The notes: generated by a model from the sequence alone, not told the origin. Numbered from the stretch's first letter, positions 44,442 to 53,485 are shown. The stretch is DNA of 64,000 bases from an uncultured Oscillospiraceae bacterium (GCA_947629955.1 CANRFT010000009.1:1-64000); one strand, 5' to 3'. Made by a program: numbers and translations.

Positions 44442-46754
44442 TCAGTTCAGATGCCAGATGTCTCTGTTGTACTGGGCGATGGTGCGGTCGCTGGAGAAGA
44501 AGCCGCTGCGGGCGATATTGCCCACCATCTTTTTCGCCCATTCGGTGCGGTCGCCGTAGTCGTTGATGGCCCGATCCCGGCAGGCGATGTATTTCTCCAC
44601 ATCCAGCAGGGCCATGAACCAGTCCTTGTGGACCATGTCGTTCCAAAGGGTCCGCAGAGCGTTCTCGTCGCCGATGGAGGTGAGGGCGGGATCCACCAGG
44701 AAGTCCACCAGGGGCTTTACGGCGGGCCGCTCATAGTACTCGCCAGGGCGGTACAGGTTCTGGGCGTACAGCTCGATGACCCGGTTGCTGGATTTGCCGA
44801 AAGTGTAGATGTTGTCCGGGCTCACCAGGTTGAAGATCTCCACGTTGGCGCCGTCCATGGTGCCCAGGGTGATGGCGCCGTTGGCCATGAATTTCATATT
44901 GCTGGTGCCGGAGGCCTCCTTGGAGGCCAGGGAGATCTGCTCGGAGATGTCACAGGCGGGGATGACCTTCTCCGCCCAGGACACGTTGTAGTTCTCCAGC
45001 ATGACCACCCGCAGCCAGGGGCTCACCTCAGGATCGTTCTCGATGAGCTCCCGCAGGGTGAGGATCAGGTGGATGATGTGCTTGGCCATGGTATAGGCGG
45101 GGGCGGCCTTGGCGCCAAAGATGGCGGTGATGGGCCGGGAGGGCAGTCTGCCCGCCTTGATGTCCAGGTACTTGCGGATGATATACAGGGCGTTCATCTG
45201 CTGGCGCTTGTACTCGTGGAGGCGCTTCACCTGCACGTCGAACACCGAATCGGCGTCCACGGTCTGGCCCTGCCGCTGCTGGAGGGCACGGGCCAGGGCG
45301 CGCTTGTTCTCCGCTTTGATGGCCAGCAGCCGCTCCAGCACGCCGTTGTCGTGCCCAAAGTTGGCAAAGCCGTTCAGCAGGGAGGCGTCCTTCCGCCAGC
45401 CGTCGCCCAGGCAGTCGTCCAGCAGGGCGGCCAGCTTGGGGTTGCAGACCTCCAGCCAGCGACGGAGGGTGATGCCGTTGGTCTTGTTATTGAACTTCTC
45501 GGGGTAGATGTCGTAGAAGTGCCGCAGCTCGGAGGTCTCCAAAATCTCCGTGTGGAGGGAGGCCACGCCGTTCACCGAGTGGCCGTAGTGGATGTCCATG
45601 TGGGCCATGTGGACGATCTCCTCGGTGACGGACTCGGTGCCGCCGCGGCCGTTGTCCCGCTGATAGGTGCGGGAGCCGATGATGGACACCGCGGGATCGG
45701 GGTGGGCCTCCCTGGCCCGCCTGTCCAGTTCCCGGATGACGGGCACGATGCCGGGGGCCACCGTCTGGAGGAACCGCATGGGCCACTTCTCCAGGGCCTC
45801 CGCCAGAATGGTGTGGTTGGTGTAGGCGCAGGTTTTCGTCACCTGCTCCACGGCCTCATCCATGGACAGACCCCGCTCCGTCAGCAGACGCACCAGCTCC
45901 GGGATGACCATGGAGGGGTGGGTATCGTTGATCTGGATGGCCACGTAGTCGCTGAGAGAGTGGAGGTCGCCGCCCCGCTCCTCCAGTTCCTTCAGGATCA
46001 GCTGGGCGCCGGCGGACACCATGAAGTACTGCTGGTACACCCGCAGGAGGCGGCCCGCCTCGTCGCTGTCGTCGGGGTAGAGGAAGGAGGTCAGGTGGGC
46101 GGGCAGGTCGGTCTTGTCAAAGTCGATGCCCTCGGCGGGAGGCGCGGCGGGGTCCTCCACGTCGAACAGGTGGAGGCGGTTGGCGATGTCCGTGTGGGCG
46201 CCGGGGACGGCGATGTCATACATCACCGCGTTCACCGGGCCGAAGCCGAAGGGCACGGAGAACGTCACGCCGGTCTTGATGAGCCAGTTGTCGTCCTGGA
46301 TCCAGGGGTTGGGCTCCTCGGTCTGCTTGTGGCCCCGGAACTTTTGCTCAAACAGGCCGTAGTGGTAGTTGAGTCCCACGCCGTCGCCATGGAGGCCCAG
46401 GGCGGCGATGGAGTCCAGGAAACAGGCGGCCAGACGGCCCAGGCCCCCGTTGCCCAGGGAGGGCTCCGGCTCCATGTCCTCCACGTCGGAGAGGGTGTGG
46501 CCGTTTTCCTCCAGGATACGGTTGACCTCGTCAAACACGCCCAGGGCCAGCAGGTTATTGGAGAGCAGCTTGCCGATGAGAAATTCGGCGGAGAAATAGT
46601 ACAGCTTGCGCCTGCCCGCGGGGGCGGGGCGCTGTTCGCTCAGCTCCCGGGTCAGTTGGAGCAGGGCGCGGTAGAGCTGGCTGTCGTCGCACTGGGCGGC
46701 GGACAGCCCGAAACGGCTCTGGGCGATCTCGCCCAGTCGCTGCCGGATATCCAT
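44442..46754 (-). CDS. glgP: Glycogen/maltodextrin phosphorylase
   Basis: A 770-residue GT35 phosphorylase. It releases glucose-1-phosphate from alpha-1,4-glucans. The PLP lysine lies in EASGTSNMKFMANGAITLG, near residue 590-600. Other family motifs include NGGLGRLAACFLDS and KRLHEYKRQQMN. The length matches bacterial GlgP or MalP. GAAAGGAGATTTCTT precedes the ATG. It follows malQ by 45 bp on the same strand, so both probably break down maltodextrin or glycogen together, feeding phosphoglucomutase. Confidence 0.97.
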   Translation of the reverse strand: MDIRQRLGEIAQSRFGLSAAQCDDSQLYRALLQLTRELSEQRPAPAGRRKLYYFSAEFLIGKLLSNNLLALGVFDEVNRILEENGHTLSDVEDMEPEPSLGNGGLGRLAACFLDSIAALGLHGDGVGLNYHYGLFEQKFRGHKQTEEPNPWIQDDNWLIKTGVTFSVPFGFGPVNAVMYDIAVPGAHTDIANRLHLFDVEDPAAPPAEGIDFDKTDLPAHLTSFLYPDDSDEAGRLLRVYQQYFMVSAGAQLILKELEERGGDLHSLSDYVAIQINDTHPSMVIPELVRLLTERGLSMDEAVEQVTKTCAYTNHTILAEALEKWPMRFLQTVAPGIVPVIRELDRRAREAHPDPAVSIIGSRTYQRDNGRGGTESVTEEIVHMAHMDIHYGHSVNGVASLHTEILETSELRHFYDIYPEKFNNKTNGITLRRWLEVCNPKLAALLDDCLGDGWRKDASLLNGFANFGHDNGVLERLLAIKAENKRALARALQQRQGQTVDADSVFDVQVKRLHEYKRQQMNALYIIRKYLDIKAGRLPSRPITAIFGAKAAPAYTMAKHIIHLILTLRELIENDPEVSPWLRVVMLENYNVSWAEKVIPACDISEQISLASKEASGTSNMKFMANGAITLGTMDGANVEIFNLVSPDNIYTFGKSSNRVIELYAQNLYRPGEYYERPAVKPLVDFLVDPALTSIGDENALRTLWNDMVHKDWFMALLDVEKYIACRDRAINDYGDRTEWAKKMVGNIARSGFFSSDRTIAQYNRDIWHLN

Positions 46755-46799
46755 AAGAAATCTCCTTTCAAGGGTGGAAGCAGGGATAAAGTGGTTGGC

Positions 46800-48299
46800 T
46801 TACGCGAAACATCCGGGCATTGGAGCGGTACGGCCGTAGAGGGCGGTCTCGCACAGGAGACGGTGGGTGAGCCTGCCGTTGATCTGGCCGGGGAGGAGCC
46901 TCCACTTCCAGTTCTCGCCCAGGGTGGAGGGGGTGTTGATGCGCCCCTCGGGGCCGATGGACAGCAGGTCCTGCATCTGCATCACGGCCAAATCGGCGGG
47001 GGAGGACCAGGCGCCTCGCATCATGCCCCAGGCGTAGCCCTCGTCCTTGTTCAGCCGGAGGTAGCGCCTGGCGAAGGATACGTCCTCCGGGCGGGCATGG
47101 GCCATCCAGCCCAGGATGGTCTCGTTGTCGTGGGTGCCGGCATAGACCACGCAGTTGTGGTTGTAATTATGGGGCAGGTACTCGTTGTCCGGGTGCTCGT
47201 GGTCGAAGGCAAAGAGCAGGATCTTCATGCCCGGATAGCCGGTGTTCTGCTGGAGCATCCGCACCGACTCGGTGAGGAAGCCCAGGTCCTCGGCGATGAT
47301 GTCCCTGGGGCCCAGGGCGGCGTTCACCGCCTGGAAGAAGGGAAGGCCGGGCCCGGGACGCCAGCGGCCCCGACGGGCGTTCACGTCGCCGTAGGGGATG
47401 GCGTAGTACTCGTCGAAGCCGCGGAAATGGTCGATGCGCAGGGTGTCGAACAGGCGGAACTGGAACCCGACGCGCCGCAGCCACCAGGAGAAGCCGTCCT
47501 GCCGCATGTACTCCCAGTCGAACAGGGGATTGCCCCAGAGCTGGCCGTCAGCGGTGAAGGCGTCAGGCGGGCAGCCGGCCACCTCAGTGGGGTCCAGGTT
47601 TTCGTCCAGCTGGAACTGTCTGGGGTCGGCCCACACGTCGGCGGAGTCCCCCGCCACATAGATGGGCAGATCGCCGATGATGGTGATGCCGCTGTCATTG
47701 GCAAGCCGTTTCAGGGCGTCCCACTGGCGGAAGAACAGATACTGAACGCCCCGCCAGAAGTCCAGCTCCTCCGCCAGCCGCTCTCTGGCGGCCTGGATGG
47801 CGTCGGGTCTGCGGAGCTTTTCCCCCTCCGGCCAATCGTGCCAGGATCTGCCGCCGTGCTCCCCCTTGAGGGCCATGAACAGGGCATAGTCCTCCAGCCA
47901 ATGGGAATTATCCCGCAGGAAGGCGGAATAATCCTCCGGCGGGGATGCCAGCAGACGGTCTACCGCCTTTTTCAGCACCGGGAACCGCTTTTCGTACAGC
48001 AGGGCATAGTCTACGTACCGCGGGTCGCCCCAGTCTATGTCCGCGTATTCGGACTTCTCCAGCAGGCCCTCCGCCGCCAGATCGTCCAGGTCGATGAAAT
48101 AGGGGTTCCCCGCAAAGGAGGAGAAGGACTGGTAGGGCGAGTCCCCATAGCTGGTGGGGCCCATGGGCAGCAGCTGCCAGCAGCTCTGGCCGCTGGCCGT
48201 CAGGAAGGCCACGAAGTCCCTGGCCGCCTGACCCATGGTGCCGATGCCGTAGGGGGAGGGGAGTGAGAACATGGGAAGTAGGATCCCGGCTCGTCTCAT
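46800..48299 (-). CDS. malQ: 4-alpha-glucanotransferase (amylomaltase)
   Basis: A 499-residue GH77 enzyme that disproportionates maltodextrins. Conserved parts include SYGDSPYQSFSSFAGNPYFIDL near the N-terminus, the nucleophile region LRIDHFRGFDEYYAIP, IAEDLG and the substrate-binding GTHDNETILGW. AAAGGCGG precedes the ATG at 48299. The upstream sprT-like gene ends only 22 bp before it, so the transcript may be sprT-malQ-glgP. No alpha-glucan synthesis genes are in view. Confidence 0.97.
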   Translation of the reverse strand: MRRAGILLPMFSLPSPYGIGTMGQAARDFVAFLTASGQSCWQLLPMGPTSYGDSPYQSFSSFAGNPYFIDLDDLAAEGLLEKSEYADIDWGDPRYVDYALLYEKRFPVLKKAVDRLLASPPEDYSAFLRDNSHWLEDYALFMALKGEHGGRSWHDWPEGEKLRRPDAIQAARERLAEELDFWRGVQYLFFRQWDALKRLANDSGITIIGDLPIYVAGDSADVWADPRQFQLDENLDPTEVAGCPPDAFTADGQLWGNPLFDWEYMRQDGFSWWLRRVGFQFRLFDTLRIDHFRGFDEYYAIPYGDVNARRGRWRPGPGLPFFQAVNAALGPRDIIAEDLGFLTESVRMLQQNTGYPGMKILLFAFDHEHPDNEYLPHNYNHNCVVYAGTHDNETILGWMAHARPEDVSFARRYLRLNKDEGYAWGMMRGAWSSPADLAVMQMQDLLSIGPEGRINTPSTLGENWKWRLLPGQINGRLTHRLLCETALYGRTAPMPGCFA

Positions 48300-48321
48300 T
48301 TGCGTTCCGCCTTTCTATCCA

Positions 48322-48843
48322 TTAAAATTGGTCGAACAGATCGAACTGATCCCCGTCCGCCACCCGCAGGGCCCCGCCGCACTTGCAGCGGTAGCGCTCA
48401 GGGTGGTCGACCAGGGGGGAGCGCTTCATCCGGGGGATCCTGCGCCCGCATTTTTGGCACACCACCAGATAGCGCACCGGCCGGTCGTCGGTAAGGCCCA
48501 GGGTCTCAAAACCGTCGGACCGGCGGATGGAGTAGCCGTAGGCGGCGTTCATCCTGGCGGCGTAGCCCTTCCAGCGCTGCCCGTGATTGGAACAGCCATG
48601 GCAGGTGTGCAGGACCTCGTGGGCCAGCACCTGGGATATCGCCTCAACGGAGCCCTCCTCTGCCAGACGGGCAGACAGCTCGATCACATAGCCGTCCTCT
48701 CCCCGGATGCAGCAGCCGAAGCGGTTCCGGGCCCGCCGGTTCAGCCGCACATGGGGGGCGACGCGGGAGGAGATGGGGATCTTCAGCGCCCTGGCCTGTT
48801 CCAGGACAGTGAGGAGCAGCCGGTCGATATTCCGCTGTGTCAT
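48322..48843 (-). CDS. SprT-like zinc metalloprotease-type protein
   Basis: A 173-residue SprT-family protein. The active-site motif HEVLH is in VLAHEVLHTCHG (about residues 88-93), and a C-terminal zinc ribbon has CQKCG and CKCG. SprT-like proteins such as SPRTN cut proteins crosslinked to DNA; bacterial roles are mostly untested. The last residues read GDQFDLFDQF, where QFDLF resembles the bacterial sliding-clamp-binding pentapeptide QL(S/D)LF. I start at ATG 48843 with GGGGGCGGC; the open frame to 48954 crosses the promoter. Confidence 0.85.
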   Translation of the reverse strand: MTQRNIDRLLLTVLEQARALKIPISSRVAPHVRLNRRARNRFGCCIRGEDGYVIELSARLAEEGSVEAISQVLAHEVLHTCHGCSNHGQRWKGYAARMNAAYGYSIRRSDGFETLGLTDDRPVRYLVVCQKCGRRIPRMKRSPLVDHPERYRCKCGGALRVADGDQFDLFDQF

Positions 48844-48869
48844 GCCGCCGCCCCCTCTGCCTATACGAT

Positions 48870-48898
48870 ATGATATCACAGGAGTGTCTAAAATGCAA
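48870..48898 (-). promoter_or_regulatory. Promoter of the sprT-like gene
   Basis: TTGCAT (48893-48898), a 17-bp spacer and TATCAT (48870-48875) on the minus strand, 26 bp before the start codon. It probably also drives malQ and glgP. Confidence 0.6.
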
Positions 48899-48912
48899 GG
48901 AAAAAAGTGCCA

Positions 48913-48947
48913 AGCACCCCTCTTCGGCTTTGCGGAGAGAGGTGCTT
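48913..48947 (-). terminator. Terminator of the S41 protease gene
   Basis: On the minus strand AGCACCTCTC pairs with GAGGGGTGCT (one G-U pair). A TTTTTT run begins a few bases past the stem. It overlaps the last codons region of the gene and precedes the sprT promoter. Confidence 0.6.
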
Positions 48948-48950
48948 TTG

Positions 48951-50120
48951 TCATTGATCAAACAGCGCCAGGGCGGCGTCCAGCTGGTTGTCGCCCTCCC
49001 CGCCGAGGACAGCGCCCTCGTTCAGCTCCAGCTCCACATCGGGGGTGAGACCCTCCCCGATGAGGGAGTGGCCCCCACCGGTGCAGTAGGCGGAGGTGGA
49101 CAGCCCCACCCCGCCGCCGTTGGGCAGGGGGAAGGTCACCTGGGCGTAGCCCTTGCCGGAGGTCAGCTCTCCCACGATGGGGGCATCCACGCTCTCTCGG
49201 AGCTGGCCGGCCAGCAGCTCCGCCGCCGAGTAGGTGCTGGCGTTGACCAGCACCGCCATGGGCAGGTCCACGCAGTCCTCATCCGACTGGCTGACGGACT
49301 CGAACCCCCACCGGGGCTTCATGGTGAAGACGGGCCCTTTAGGCAGCAGATAGTCCAGAATCTCCGTCAGCTCATCCACGTAGCCGCCGCCGTCGTTCCG
49401 CACGTCGATGATGAGCCCCCTGGCCCCCTGGGACACCAGGGAGTCCACCTCCCGGATGAAGCTGTCCGCCGCGCCGGAGTGGAAGTTGGCCAGGTATACG
49501 TAGCCGATGTCGCCCTCCAGCATTTTCCCGCTGGCGGAGGGGGAGTGGAGGGTGGCACGGGTGCAGGTCACATCGAGGGTGGAACCGTCCGCCCGGAGCA
49601 GGGTGAGGGTGACCTGGGTGCCCGCAGGGCCGGTGATGAGCTCGGTGCCCTTTTCCCGGTCGTCGCCGGCGAGAGAGGTCCCGTCCGCCGCGGTGATCAC
49701 ATCCCCGGGGACGACGCCGGCCTGATCCGCGGGGCCGTCCGCCACAACGGACTGGACCAGCAGGCCCTCCTCCCGCTCGTTGGAGAGGACGGTGACCCCC
49801 ACGCCCACATAGCTGTTGGCCCGGTCAGTCATGACCTGATGATACTGTTCCTCGGTGAGATAATAGGACCACCGATCCCCCAGGGCGGGGATGAAGGCGC
49901 CCAGGGCGCTGTCCACGGCGGTGTCCAGGTCGGCGTTGGTCTCCACAAAGGCGAATCTGGCCAGCAGATAGGTCTCCACCATGGACAGGCCGCCGCTCCC
50001 CAGGGCCAGGACCCACAGCCCGGTGGACAGGAGCAGAGTGAGCACCACGGTGAGGACGATCTTGGCCCAGCCGGGGAGTTTCCGGCGCTTTTTCACGGTT
50101 TGAACAGCCTGCTCTTCCAT
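48951..50120 (-). CDS. S41-family C-terminal processing protease with PDZ domain
   Basis: A 389-residue CtpA/CtpB-like protease. A basic cytoplasmic tail and one helix (about 18-40) anchor it. A PDZ domain follows (about 95-180, with SYVGVGVTVLSN and AGVVPGDVI), then the S41 domain. The catalytic serine is in NASTYSAAELL and the lysine in TSGKGYAQV. I start at ATG 50120 with GGAGGG. It lies after the M23 hydrolase with a terminator between them. CtpB-like enzymes process wall or sporulation proteins; the placement next to FtsEX and its hydrolase suggests an envelope role. Confidence 0.92.
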   Translation of the reverse strand: MEEQAVQTVKKRRKLPGWAKIVLTVVLTLLLSTGLWVLALGSGGLSMVETYLLARFAFVETNADLDTAVDSALGAFIPALGDRWSYYLTEEQYHQVMTDRANSYVGVGVTVLSNEREEGLLVQSVVADGPADQAGVVPGDVITAADGTSLAGDDREKGTELITGPAGTQVTLTLLRADGSTLDVTCTRATLHSPSASGKMLEGDIGYVYLANFHSGAADSFIREVDSLVSQGARGLIIDVRNDGGGYVDELTEILDYLLPKGPVFTMKPRWGFESVSQSDEDCVDLPMAVLVNASTYSAAELLAGQLRESVDAPIVGELTSGKGYAQVTFPLPNGGGVGLSTSAYCTGGGHSLIGEGLTPDVELELNEGAVLGGEGDNQLDAALALFDQ

Positions 50121-50141
50121 GGAGGACCCTCCTTTGCGGAT

Positions 50142-50172
50142 AAAAAGGGGCGCGGGAGACACCCGCGCCCCT
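50142..50172 (-). terminator. Terminator after the M23 hydrolase gene
   Basis: On the minus strand AGGGGCGCGGG pairs with CCCGCGCCCCT across a five-base loop, followed by TTTTT. Confidence 0.88.
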
Positions 50173-50189
50173 GAAACAGCAGACGTTTT

Positions 50190-51647
50190 TTATCTGCCGC
50201 TGCCGCGCAATTCTTCCGGATAGTTGTTGCCGTACCAGCTGTAGAGTTTGCCGCCGTACCGGGCGGTGAATTTGGTGTTGGGGTAGAGGCGCAGCACGTC
50301 GTTCCGGGCGCCGTTGATCCGCAGCTCAAAGTGCAGATGGGGGGCGGTGGAGCTGCCGGTGGAGCCCACGTAGCCGATGAGCTGCCCCTTGGACACCGAC
50401 TGGCCGGTGGTCACGGGGGGCTTCTGGCACTGGTGGGCGTAGAGGGTGGTGTAGCCGTTGCCGTGGGAGATCATCACGTACCAGCCGTAGGAGTTGTCCC
50501 ACCCGGCGAAGGACACCACGCCGGCCTTGGCCGCGTAGATCTTGGTGCCGGTGGGGGCGTTGCCGATATCGGTGCCGGTGTGGCTGCTCCACCTGCCGGT
50601 GATGGGGTGGTACCGCCCGCCGAACAGGGAGGTGAGGCCGTATTTTCCCGGCAGGGGCCAGTACCATTCGCCGCTGTTCACGTTGTTCTGCTGCTCCAGG
50701 GCGGCCAGCTGCTCGGCGTACTTCTTTTCGGCGTCCTTCAGGGCCCGCTGGAGGGCGGCCTCGTCATTGGCGATCGCCTTGGCCTCCTGGGCCACCTGGC
50801 TCTCCTGGGCGGCGATCTCATCCATCAGGGCGGCGGCCTCCGCTCGATCCTTTTCCAGCTGGGTCTTTTGGCCTTCCAGCTGGGTCTTCTGGGCCTCCTG
50901 GGCCGCCTGCTGGCTTTCCAGCTGGGCCTTCTGCTCCTCCTGGATGGCCTTCTGATCCTCCAGCTGGGCGTGGACCTCCGCCTCGTCGTCCCGCATGACC
51001 TGGACCTGGGCCTTGGCCCTGGCCAGAGCGTCCTGGGTGTCCCGGAGCTGGGTGACGACGCGGTCGTTGTAATCGATCAGATCCCCGATCACGGTGATGT
51101 AGTCCAGCAGCTCGGAGAAGGAGGACGCCTCAAACAGGATGGACAGGTAGGAGATGGCGCCGTGCTCATCCATCCAGCGGACCTGGGCGTAGTACTCCTC
51201 CAGTTGCTCCTGCTCCTGCTCCTCCAGGTCGGCGATCTCCGCCTCCTTCGCGGCGATGTCGGCGTCATACTGGTTCAGCAGGGCCTGGCTGGCGTCGATC
51301 TGCCGCTGGCTCTCCTCGATCTGGGCCTGGGTGGCGTCGATCTGATCCTGGGTGGCGTCGATCAGGTCCTGGGTGGCGGCGATCTGCTGCTCAGTGAGCA
51401 GGATCTGCTCGTTGACCAGCGATACCGCCTCCTTGGCCTGGGCCAGGTCGTTCCGGATAGAGGCCAGCCGCCCCTGGACTTCCCTCTTGCGCTCGGCGAT
51501 GTCGTCCAGCTGGCCCTCCAGGGCTTCGATATCGTCCTTGGTGACCTTGGAGGCGTAGGCGAAGATGCTCACGGCGGGCAGCAGAACGGTCAGCAGCATG
51601 GCGATGGCCAGCAGGATAACGACAAGACGCTGGAGTGTCTTCTTCAT
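50190..51647 (-). CDS. EnvC/PcsB-like M23 peptidoglycan hydrolase with coiled coil
   Basis: A 485-residue exported protein. A signal peptide or anchor (about 5-30) precedes a long coiled coil (about 35-330) rich in Gln, Glu and Ala with many DATQDQI-type repeats, then an M23/LytM domain. The zinc ligands are in HPITGRWSSHTGTDIG and the active-site HLHFELR is intact, so it should be an active endopeptidase. Coiled-coil hydrolases next to ftsEX (EnvC, PcsB, CwlO) are switched on by FtsEX ATP cycling. It lies 30 bp after ftsX on the same strand. Confidence 0.93.
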   Translation of the reverse strand: MKKTLQRLVVILLAIAMLLTVLLPAVSIFAYASKVTKDDIEALEGQLDDIAERKREVQGRLASIRNDLAQAKEAVSLVNEQILLTEQQIAATQDLIDATQDQIDATQAQIEESQRQIDASQALLNQYDADIAAKEAEIADLEEQEQEQLEEYYAQVRWMDEHGAISYLSILFEASSFSELLDYITVIGDLIDYNDRVVTQLRDTQDALARAKAQVQVMRDDEAEVHAQLEDQKAIQEEQKAQLESQQAAQEAQKTQLEGQKTQLEKDRAEAAALMDEIAAQESQVAQEAKAIANDEAALQRALKDAEKKYAEQLAALEQQNNVNSGEWYWPLPGKYGLTSLFGGRYHPITGRWSSHTGTDIGNAPTGTKIYAAKAGVVSFAGWDNSYGWYVMISHGNGYTTLYAHQCQKPPVTTGQSVSKGQLIGYVGSTGSSTAPHLHFELRINGARNDVLRLYPNTKFTARYGGKLYSWYGNNYPEELRGSGR

Positions 51648-51677
51648 AACGTATGACCTCCCACGGACAAAAATGAA

Positions 51678-52562
51678 TCAGACCTTCAGGAACCGGCCGA
51701 TGGCGAAGCCGGAGCCCACGGCGCCGATGAGGACGCCGGCCAGCAGGAACATCCCCAGTACCGGCAGCCACATGGAGGCGAAGGGCACCGGGGTGAACAG
51801 GCTGAGCACGCCGCTGTTGGCCAGGGCGTTCATGACGATGGTGTAGATCCCCCACTGGAGGAGAAAGGCGACGATGGCGCCGAACACCCCCAGGATCAGC
51901 CCCTCGAAGATGAAGGGCCAGCGGACAAAGCCGTCGGTGGCGCCGCAGATCTTCATGATGCCAATCTCCTCCCGGCGGGTGAAGGCGGCCAGCCGAATGG
52001 TGTTGGAGATGATGAACAGGGACACCGCTGCCAGGATGGTCACCAGCACGGTGGCCAGGGCGGTGGCGGCGTTGCGCACGGCCACAAAGCCCTGGGCCAG
52101 CTCGGAGTGGGCGGAGTAGTCGGCCACGCCGGCCAGAGAGGTGACGGCGTCCACCGTGTCGGTGAACAGCTCCAGATCTGTCACATGGACAGCCAGCCGG
52201 GCCCGGAACACGTTGACGGGCAGCTCAAGGCCGCCGGGGTGCTCCTCCACCCAGGCGTCGTGGGCCTCCTCTTTGGAGGTATACTCCACCGACGCCACGT
52301 TGGGCAGGGCCTTTACCTGCTCGGTGAGCTGGGCGATCTCGGTCTCGCCGCAGTTCTCGTCGATATAGGCCAGAAATTCGTTTTTCTCCTCCTCCTCGGT
52401 GAGCACCCGGTCGGCGTTCACCGCCAGCAGGGAGAAGGAGCCCATGATGATCAGGCAGGCCACGATCATGCACACCGCGGCGAAGGACATGAGTCCGTGG
52501 GAAAAGATGCTCTGGAACCCCTCCGTGATGAAGTAGCCCAGATTGAAACCGTGTTTCCTCAT
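51678..52562 (-). CDS. ftsX: Cell division protein FtsX
   Basis: A 294-residue permease-like protein with four helices. The N-terminal GYFITEGFQSIFSHGLMSFAAV, the extracellular loop (about 50-170) and ISNTIRLAAFTRREEIGIMKICGATDGFVRWPFIFEG are typical of FtsX. With FtsE it forms an ABC complex that transmits ATP hydrolysis to a peptidoglycan hydrolase outside. The start overlaps the ftsE stop by four bases, so the two are translated together. Confidence 0.96.
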   Translation of the reverse strand: MRKHGFNLGYFITEGFQSIFSHGLMSFAAVCMIVACLIIMGSFSLLAVNADRVLTEEEEKNEFLAYIDENCGETEIAQLTEQVKALPNVASVEYTSKEEAHDAWVEEHPGGLELPVNVFRARLAVHVTDLELFTDTVDAVTSLAGVADYSAHSELAQGFVAVRNAATALATVLVTILAAVSLFIISNTIRLAAFTRREEIGIMKICGATDGFVRWPFIFEGLILGVFGAIVAFLLQWGIYTIVMNALANSGVLSLFTPVPFASMWLPVLGMFLLAGVLIGAVGSGFAIGRFLKV

Positions 52563-53239
52563 AGCCGATAGCCGCCCTCCTGCACATCCCGGACCAGCGA
52601 TCCGTCTTTGATGGATACCACCCGCTTGGAGAAGCGGTTGACCAGCTCCCGCTCATGGGTGACCACCAGCATGGTGGTGCCCATGGCGTTGATGCGCTCC
52701 AGCAGGGTCATGATCTCCAGGGAGCGGGCCGGGTCCAGGTTGCCAGTGGGCTCGTCGGCGATGATGGTGTCGGGGTTGTTCACCAGGGCCCGCGCCACAG
52801 CCACACGCTGCTGCTCGCCGCCGGAGAGCTGATCGGGATAGGCGTCGGACTTGCCCCCCAGGCCCACCAGATCCAGCACGTAGGGGATGCGCTTGTCCAT
52901 CTCCCTGCGTCCGGCGCCGATGACCCGCATGGCGAACTCCAGGTTCTGCCGGACCGTCTTTTTCTCGATGAGGCGGAAGTCCTGGAACACCACGCCCAGG
53001 GTGCGCCGCATGAAGGGGATCTGCCAGCGGCGGATGTTGTTCAGATTATAGCCGTTGACGATGACCTGCCCCTCGGTGGCCGACTCCTCGGCGGTGATGA
53101 GCTTGATGATGGTGGACTTGCCGGAGCCGGAGGGCCCCACCAGAAAGACGAACTCCCCGTCGTCGATCCTCATATCCACCCCGCGCAGGGCCTTGCTGCC
53201 GTTATCGTATTCTTTATATACGCCAACTAGTCGGATCAT
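52559..53239 (-). CDS. ftsE: Cell division ATP-binding protein FtsE
   Basis: A 226-residue ABC ATPase. Walker A is GPSGSGKST, the signature is LSGGEQQRVAVARAL and Walker B is IIADEPTGNLD. The context YKEYDNGSKALRGVDMRI and the partner ftsX directly after it support FtsE. I start at ATG 53239 with GGGAGGA; five extra codons upstream have no role. The leader between the promoter and the start holds three spaced TGTAAC repeats. Confidence 0.96.
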   Translation of the reverse strand: MIRLVGVYKEYDNGSKALRGVDMRIDDGEFVFLVGPSGSGKSTIIKLITAEESATEGQVIVNGYNLNNIRRWQIPFMRRTLGVVFQDFRLIEKKTVRQNLEFAMRVIGAGRREMDKRIPYVLDLVGLGGKSDAYPDQLSGGEQQRVAVARALVNNPDTIIADEPTGNLDPARSLEIMTLLERINAMGTTMLVVTHERELVNRFSKRVVSIKDGSLVRDVQEGGYRL

Positions 53240-53261
53240 ACCGGATCCTCCCAATAGAAAT

Positions 53262-53288
53262 TGTAACCTATTGTAACTATTTTGTAAC
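53262..53288. promoter_or_regulatory. Three spaced TGTAAC direct repeats in the ftsE leader
   Basis: TGTAAC occurs at 53262-53267, 53272-53277 and 53283-53288. The last pair, TGTAAC-N5-TGTAAC, matches the published WalR (YycF) box TGTWAH-N5-TGTWAH. The site lies about 11-37 bases after the predicted transcription start, a position that would favour repression. Confidence 0.6.
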
Positions 53289-53305
53289 TAAATAACCACA
53301 CATAC

Positions 53306-53334
53306 ATTATATCCGCAGTTTTCCCTTCTGTCAA
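53306..53334 (-). promoter_or_regulatory. ftsE: Promoter of the ftsE-ftsX-M23 operon
   Basis: On the minus strand TTGACA (53329-53334), a 17-bp spacer and TATAAT (53306-53311), all matching consensus. Confidence 0.85.
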
Positions 53335-53435
53335 CAGGAGATGGCAAAGTCCGGGCAGTGAAAGAATAAACTTTATGTAAACTTTTGTCGGAAAAGGTAA
53401 CAAAGAGCCCGAAACGCGCCGCGGGGAGCGGGCGG

Positions 53436-53470
53436 ACAAAAGCCGACCGCGGAGGATACCCTCCGCGGTC
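53436..53470 (-). terminator. Terminator of the CdaR-like gene
   Basis: On the minus strand GACCGCGGAGG pairs with CCTCCGCGGTC (53445-53470) across a four-base loop; GGCTTTTGTC follows. Confidence 0.8.
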
Positions 53471-53485
53471 AGAACGACAGATGAT

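Noticed and set aside
44451..48266. 1271-codon plus-strand open frame opposite glgP and malQ
   Set aside because: Both real genes on the minus strand are unmistakable; this frame spans both and the gap between them, with no known domain.
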